Source: Candidatus Geothermarchaeota archaeon
GTDB lineage: Archaea > Thermoproteota > Nitrososphaeria > Geothermarchaeales > JDFR-13
Assembly: GCA_015522055.1 (NCBI GenBank)
Contig: WAMZ01000139.1
Span: 1-8,278 of the forward strand
Direction of reading: 5' to 3'
Length of the DNA: 8,278 bases
The notes under the pieces were generated by a model. That model searched no databases. It saw nothing but the letters and a program-made list of their open reading frames with translations, and had not been told where the DNA came from. Positions 5,147 to 8,278 of this stretch are shown one piece after another; the stretch's first letter is position 1, and each line of letters starts with the position of its first letter. A program made the translations under genes and the position numbers.

Positions 5147-6394
5147 TTGCGGTCCCTTGATTTCATTATAGCCAGGGCTAAGGAGGAGTTTGACTCGTTG
5201 GTCCGGCTTGCGAGTGACTTGGTTAAGATTCCCAGTGTGAATCCTCCCGGGGACTTGACTGAGATCATGGGTTTCGTTAGAGACTTTTTTGAGGACATCG
5301 GTGTCCCCTATGATGTCTATGAGCCTAAAAAGGGGGTGATAACTGTCTATGCACATCTCGGTGAGGGTGAGGAAGACTATATCCATCTAAATGGGCATCT
5401 CGATGTTGTTCCAGTGGGTGATGAGTCTAGATGGGAGTACGGTCCATTCTCTGGCGTTGTTAGGGATGGATATCTCTATGGCAGGGGATCTAGTGATATG
5501 AAGGGTGGGGTGGCTGTTTTGCTGAAGACTTTGGAGGTTTTGGCGAGGTATTTGGAGGATGTACCGGCTCGTATCGGTATATCTATTGTCCCAGATGAGG
5601 AGACTGGCAGTGACCTAGGCACGAGATATATAATTGATGTTGTGGGGGTCAGGCCTAGATATGTATTGATTCCGGAGCCTTCGACTATTAATATGATTGA
5701 GATCGGTGAAAAGGGTGTATATCATTTTACTGTGAGGGCTGAGGGCTTCCCTGCCCATGGTAGCTTCTCTCCATATGTTGGGGATAATGCGATTATGAAG
5801 CTCTATAAAGTGCTGGATGAATTTTATAGTCTGACTAAGATGGATGTGACTCCTCCTGAGGACTTGGAAGATGTGGTTAGGGATAGTGGTAAGGCTGTTG
5901 CGGAGAGGTTTGGTAATACCGAGTTGGAGAGGCTATATAATAGTCTTTCCTGTAATGTTGGTGTTATAAGGGGTGGTGATAAGGTTAATGTGGTTGCTCC
6001 ATGGGCCGAGGCGGAGGTTGATATCAGGATACCCCCCGGAATGACTCTAGAGGATTTGAAGAGCCTTCTTAACCAGATATTATCTAGATATAAGGGGGTT
6101 AGGATAGTTTCGGGTAAAGGTGTGAGCCCCTCATATACACCTCCTTCAAGTAAATTGGTTAGGTCTATTTTGGAGGCGGGTAAGAGGGAGTTGGACCTGG
6201 ATATAAGGTATCACTTGGTGGCTGGGGCTACTGACGCTAGGTTCTTTAGGATTGTGGGGTCCGAGGCTGTTATATATGGCCCAGGGGATCCGACTAGAAT
6301 ACATAGCTATAATGAGAGGATTTCTGTGGAGGATTTGAAGGCAGCTCTATTAGTCTATATAGACGCTTTATGGAATATGCTTCATAACAGGTGA
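5147..6394 (+). CDS. M20 family zinc metallopeptidase/deacylase (ArgE/DapE/CPG2-type)
   Basis: This 415-residue protein has a complete di-zinc M20 active site: GHLDVVP (metal H84, D86), GRGSSDMKGG (bridging D117), PDEETGS (general base E151, metal E152), IPEPS (E177) and the C-terminal IHSYNE (H386). AGATDARFF (359-367) is also typical. The inserted dimerisation domain (about 188-300) carries the conserved FPAHGS (H204). Family members hydrolyse N-acyl amino acids, succinyl-diaminopimelate or short peptides, and the substrate here cannot be fixed. It is longer than the archaeal LysW-peptide hydrolase LysK, and no lysine or arginine biosynthesis genes are nearby, so I do not call it LysK, ArgE or DapE. 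It is cytosolic, with no signal peptide. The TTG start has a GGTGGTG at good spacing. The gene begins 30 nt after the ACA box of the guide RNA with no convincing TATA box between, so both may share a promoter. It converges on the next gene with a 38-bp gap. Confidence 0.92.
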   Translation: MRSLDFIIARAKEEFDSLVRLASDLVKIPSVNPPGDLTEIMGFVRDFFEDIGVPYDVYEPKKGVITVYAHLGEGEEDYIHLNGHLDVVPVGDESRWEYGPFSGVVRDGYLYGRGSSDMKGGVAVLLKTLEVLARYLEDVPARIGISIVPDEETGSDLGTRYIIDVVGVRPRYVLIPEPSTINMIEIGEKGVYHFTVRAEGFPAHGSFSPYVGDNAIMKLYKVLDEFYSLTKMDVTPPEDLEDVVRDSGKAVAERFGNTELERLYNSLSCNVGVIRGGDKVNVVAPWAEAEVDIRIPPGMTLEDLKSLLNQILSRYKGVRIVSGKGVSPSYTPPSSKLVRSILEAGKRELDLDIRYHLVAGATDARFFRIVGSEAVIYGPGDPTRIHSYNERISVEDLKAALLVYIDALWNMLHNR

Positions 6395-6432
6395 AGATCC
6401 ATAACTCTAATGATATAAAGTGGTGGGGTGGA

Positions 6433-7149
6433 TTATATCTGGAAGGTGTAGCTCTCACCTGGCTTTAGGACGATTACCTGGGTCTCTGTCTCGGCTTCGA
6501 CTCTCTTCTTGAATTCATATGGGTCTGCCTCTATTACTGGGAATGTATTGTAATGCATTGGTATTACGTATTTTGGTTTAATTAGCTTGGTTGCGTATAT
6601 CGCCTCATCAATTCCCATCGTGAAATGGCTGCCTATGGGTAGTAACGCCAGCTTTACTCCATATAGTTCACCGAATAACTCCATGTCTTTAAAGACTCCA
6701 GTGTCCCCGGGGTGGTATACTGGGAACCCGGGGAACCTCACTATGAATCCTGTTGGGGCTCCTATGTCAGAGCTGTGTGTGGCGTGGACCATTGTTATAG
6801 GGAGTTCTAGGCCATCCTTCTTGAATGTCCATGTACCCCCTATATTCATACCTACACCCTCATTCTTTACACCGCAGTTCTGGTTTATGTGGTTATAGAT
6901 TTCATATATACCTACGTAGGTTGCGTTGGGGGCCTTTTTAAGGACTTCGCATGCATCGCCTATATGGTCGAAGTGTCCATGTGTAATTAATAATAGGTCT
7001 ATATCGCTTAGCTTCTCCAGCCATTTGTCTTTGATGTCGCTGACTGGTTGCAGGAATGGGTCGATAGCGACTTTGACCGCTTTTCCGGCATCGCTATATT
7101 CGAGGATGAACCCTGAATGTATTATCCATGTGGCTTTTAATGTAGCCAT
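6433..7149 (-). CDS. Metal-dependent hydrolase, UPF0173 / metallo-beta-lactamase fold
   Basis: This 238-residue single-domain protein has the metallo-beta-lactamase metal set. THGHFDH (56-62) supplies H57, H59, D61 and H62. VHATHS (121-126) supplies a further His, HPGDTG (146-151) the bridging D149, and PMHYNTFP (197-204) the final H199. H11 near the N-terminus (IIHSGF) and GSHFTMG (173-179) are the UPF0173 family signatures. Size and motif spacing fit the COG2220/UPF0173 group, whose physiological substrate is not established. There is no signal peptide, so it is probably cytosolic. The ATG at 7149-7147 is preceded on the minus strand by GGTGGT (7159-7154) four nt upstream, and an A/T promoter lies further out. 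It is transcribed divergently from the Nudix gene and convergently with the M20 gene. All metal ligands appear intact. Confidence 0.92.
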   Translation of the reverse strand: MATLKATWIIHSGFILEYSDAGKAVKVAIDPFLQPVSDIKDKWLEKLSDIDLLLITHGHFDHIGDACEVLKKAPNATYVGIYEIYNHINQNCGVKNEGVGMNIGGTWTFKKDGLELPITMVHATHSSDIGAPTGFIVRFPGFPVYHPGDTGVFKDMELFGELYGVKLALLPIGSHFTMGIDEAIYATKLIKPKYVIPMHYNTFPVIEADPYEFKKRVEAETETQVIVLKPGESYTFQI

Positions 7150-7171
7150 ATAACCACCACAATATATCTAC

Positions 7172-7195
7172 TATATATTCTTTGGATTTAATTAT
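7172..7195 (-). promoter_or_regulatory. Putative TATA elements of the UPF0173 hydrolase gene
   Basis: On the minus strand, ATAATTAAATC (7195-7185) would place initiation near 7163 and leave room for the GGTGGT ribosome site. AATATATAG (7180-7172) would instead give a nearly leaderless message. The ribosome site favours the first. Confidence 0.4.
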
Positions 7196-7202
7196 TATGT
7201 TA

Positions 7203-7257
7203 TATGTCTATATAATTAGGTGTATATCGGGGATTCGTTGTTTTGCTATGTCTATAT
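7203..7257 (+). repeat. Pair of 11-bp direct repeats in the divergent spacer
   Basis: TATGTCTATAT occurs at 7203-7213 and again at 7247-7257, 44 bp apart start to start. Similarity extends 3' (AATTAGGTG versus TAGGGTG). Both copies lie upstream of the Nudix gene promoter, on the far side of the hydrolase promoter. Spacing of about four DNA turns would suit a regulator bound on one face, but no protein can be named, and chance recurrence in A/T-rich DNA is possible. Confidence 0.35.
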
Positions 7258-7270
7258 TAGGGTGATACAG

Positions 7271-7284
7271 AATTATATTAAAAA
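7271..7284 (+). promoter_or_regulatory. Putative TATA promoter of the Nudix hydrolase gene
   Basis: AATTATATTAAAAA lies 31-44 nt upstream of the ATG at 7315. The usual 25-nt spacing predicts a transcript start near 7303-7305 and a leader of about 10 nt. GGGAG (7301-7305) and GAGGTG (7307-7312) are purine-rich candidates for ribosome binding, the second being unusually close to the ATG. Confidence 0.5.
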
Positions 7285-7314
7285 GTCTCAAGTCTATTAT
7301 GGGAGTGAGGTGCG

Positions 7315-7764
7315 ATGGCTCAGCGCAGAATCGAGGAGCGTTCGGCAGGTGCAGTATTGTTCTATAATGATAATGGTGTTAGGAAGTATCTGTTGCTTAG
7401 GCATAGGAAGGGTCATTGGGACTTACCCAAGGGGAATATTGAGCCTGGGGAGAGGCCCAGGGAGACCGCCTTACGTGAGTTGATTGAGGAGACGGGTATA
7501 AGAAATTTCAAGGTCTATGATGGATACGAGGAGGTCATAGAATATTATTATAAGCGTAGAGGTGGGCGATTGGTCCATAAGACTGTCGTATTTTATCTTG
7601 TCGAGGCTTTATCGAGTGATGTAAAGATATCTAGCGAACATGTTGATTATAGATGGGTGGATTTCGATGATGCGATGAAGCTTGCTACCTTTAAGAATAC
7701 TAGGAACCTCATATCTAAGGCCGAGGAGTATCTGGGGACCATGCCTGGCAATGAGCATGGCTAG
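7315..7764 (+). CDS. Nudix hydrolase, bis(5'-nucleosyl)-tetraphosphatase (Ap4A hydrolase)-like
   Basis: This 149-residue protein contains a perfect Nudix box, G-x5-E-x7-RELxEExGI: G40, E46, R54, E55, L56, E58, E59, G61 and I62. The glutamates bind catalytic magnesium. The flanking pattern (RSAGAVLF at 9-16, YLLLRHRKGHWDLPKGNIEPGE at 25-46) is the one shared by asymmetric diadenosine tetraphosphate hydrolases of the NUDT2 type, which split Ap4A into ATP and AMP. Size and single-domain structure fit. It is cytosolic and probably a housekeeping nucleotide-cleaning enzyme. Substrate assignment rests on overall resemblance; other NDP-X or RNA-cap-like pyrophosphatase activities are possible. An in-frame TGA at 7306 makes the ATG at 7315 the only reasonable start. 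It is a single gene, divergent from the UPF0173 hydrolase and 121 bp upstream of moaA. Confidence 0.9.
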   Translation: MAQRRIEERSAGAVLFYNDNGVRKYLLLRHRKGHWDLPKGNIEPGERPRETALRELIEETGIRNFKVYDGYEEVIEYYYKRRGGRLVHKTVVFYLVEALSSDVKISSEHVDYRWVDFDDAMKLATFKNTRNLISKAEEYLGTMPGNEHG

Positions 7765-7824
7765 TTGACTAGAAATCGTTATATACTTGATTTAAAAATG
7801 GTCTATAAATATTTTGACTCCTAT

Positions 7825-7851
7825 AAGTTTAAATGAAAGGATATAAGATTA
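7825..7851 (+). promoter_or_regulatory. Putative promoter region of moaA
   Basis: The 121-bp spacer 7765-7885 is strongly A/T-rich. AAGTTTAAAT (7825-7834) and GATATAAGATT (7840-7850) are TATA-like and would initiate near 7857 or 7870, leaving a leader of about 15-30 nt before the ATG at 7886. No hairpin, repeat or riboswitch-like structure was recognised in the spacer. Confidence 0.35.
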
Positions 7852-7885
7852 GGATAACGTTGTTATATATTTTGAGTGGGTAGGG

Positions 7886-8258
7886 ATGGTTTTATACGAT
7901 AGATTTGGCCGTCCAGTGAGGGGTGCACGTATAAGCCTAAATAGCTCTAGACTATGTAACTTCGGTTGTGTTTTCTGCCATAAGGAGGGTATCTCCGGGA
8001 ATGATAGGGACTTGATGACGGCTGAGGAGATCGGCAGGGTAGTCAGGATTTTATATAAATTTGGCGTCAGGTATGTGAAGCTCACTGGTGGTGAGCCGTT
8101 ATTAAGGAGTGACATCATCGATATACTCGATAATATTAAGGATGCTGGTGTTGAGGAGATCTCGATGACCACTAATGGTACTAGGTTGGCCGAGTTGGCT
8201 GGTGACTTGAGGGAGCATGGGTTGGATAGGGTAAATATCAGTATACATAGTCTTAGGA
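7886..8258 (+). CDS. moaA: GTP 3',8-cyclase MoaA, molybdenum cofactor biosynthesis (3' truncated by contig end)
   Basis: The N-terminal 124 residues of a radical SAM enzyme are present. The iron-sulfur motif CxxxCxxC is C24-NFG-C28-VF-C31, followed by HKEG as in MoaA proteins. VKLTGGEPLLR (64-74) contains the SAM-binding GGEP, TTNG is at 95-98, and RVNISIHSLR (115-124) corresponds to the conserved strand that precedes the substrate site. The N-terminal LYDRFGRPVRGARISLNSSRLCN is typical of archaeal MoaA. With MoaC, the enzyme converts GTP to cyclic pyranopterin monophosphate. The second cluster motif and the C-terminal GG tail would lie beyond the edge. Bases after 8258 are sequencing adapter, so the residues they encode (VSYTHL and the end of the preceding Thr codon) are not real. 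The ATG at 7886 has a purine-rich GGGTAGGG just upstream. It is read as a single gene after the Nudix gene; no other Moco genes are in view. Confidence 0.93.
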
Positions 8259-8278
8259 CTGTCTCTTATACACATCTC
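8259..8278. other. Illumina Nextera (Tn5 mosaic-end) adapter sequence at the contig end
   Basis: The last bases contain CTGTCTCTTATACACATCT exactly, the reverse complement of the Tn5 mosaic end used in Nextera libraries, followed by the C that continues the read-through adapter. A 19-20 base exact match precisely at the end of the window is untrimmed adapter, not genome sequence. Confidence 0.95.

Noticed and set aside
5020..5386. Two overlapping minus-strand open frames over the small RNA and M20 start
   Set aside because: They are antisense to the guide RNA and to the conserved M20 N-terminus, have no family resemblance, and overlap each other.
5418..5424. Box C motif (GTGATGA) suggesting a C/D guide RNA
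   Set aside because: No CTGA box D follows within about 60 nt, and it lies inside the M20 coding sequence at well-conserved residues.
5147..6394. Assignment of the M20 protein as LysK, ArgE or DapE
   Set aside because: The active site is shared by the whole superfamily, the protein is longer than LysK, and no lysine or arginine pathway genes are adjacent.
6587..7153. Plus-strand open frames of 103 and 75 codons opposite the UPF0173 hydrolase
   Set aside because: The minus-strand gene has every metallo-beta-lactamase motif in frame; these are mirror frames without domains.
7220..7483. 87-codon plus-strand open frame upstream of and overlapping the Nudix gene
   Set aside because: It crosses the promoter and runs out of frame through the Nudix box; no independent coding signal.
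7849..8172. 107-codon minus-strand open frame at the right end
   Set aside because: It lies antisense to the radical SAM motifs of moaA; shadow frame.
8259..8278. Biological Tn5-like transposon end
   Set aside because: It is the engineered hyperactive mosaic-end sequence exactly at the contig terminus, with the Nextera continuation base; adapter contamination explains it fully.

Overview
The window looks like a contig-end fragment from a thermophilic crenarchaeon (Thermoproteota). The evidence is archaeal-style A/T-rich TATA elements just upstream of short leaders, many ATA/AGG codons, frequent GTG and TTG starts, an archaeal Lrp-type regulator, a COG1361-type surface protein next to a MacB/FtsX-type permease, and a small RNA gene with the architecture of an archaeal H/ACA pseudouridylation guide. 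I cannot name the genus. The last 20 bases are an exact match to the Illumina Nextera (Tn5 mosaic-end) adapter. Native sequence therefore stops at about 8258, and the right edge is an assembly end rather than biology.

Layout. (1) Positions 1-3742, + strand: the 3' part of a very large secreted, membrane-anchored beta-sandwich repeat protein, open at the left edge, overlaps by 4 nt (GTGA) an ABC transporter permease of the MacB/FtsX type. The partner ATPase is not in the window and is probably upstream. (2) Positions 3743-4961: an Lrp/AsnC regulator on the + strand has an inverted repeat over its TATA box. It converges, with a 17-bp 3' overlap, on an ECF-transporter substrate-binding (S) protein on the - strand. 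(3) Positions 4962-5146: a compact divergent region holds a palindromic A/T promoter core and a predicted H/ACA guide RNA at about 5042-5117. The RNA has a complete kink-turn, a pocket, and an ACA box 14 nt below the pocket. Its guide arms match a conserved 23S rRNA segment next to the peptidyl-transferase centre. (4) Positions 5147-6394: an M20 metallopeptidase/deacylase starts 30 nt after the ACA box. (5) Positions 6433-7149, - strand: an UPF0173-type metallo-beta-lactamase-fold hydrolase is convergent with the M20 gene. (6) Positions 7315-7764, + strand: an Ap4A-hydrolase-like Nudix protein. (7) From 7886, + strand: the N-terminal 124 residues of MoaA, cut by the adapter.

How the genes relate: the first two genes form one translationally coupled export/surface operon. 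The Lrp-ECF pair may link nutrient sensing to vitamin uptake, but that rests only on adjacency. The remaining genes are single-gene housekeeping units (rRNA modification guide, peptide or acyl-amino-acid hydrolysis, dinucleotide clean-up, molybdopterin synthesis). No mobile element, CRISPR array, tRNA or rRNA gene was seen. No gene-free stretch exceeds 300 bases.
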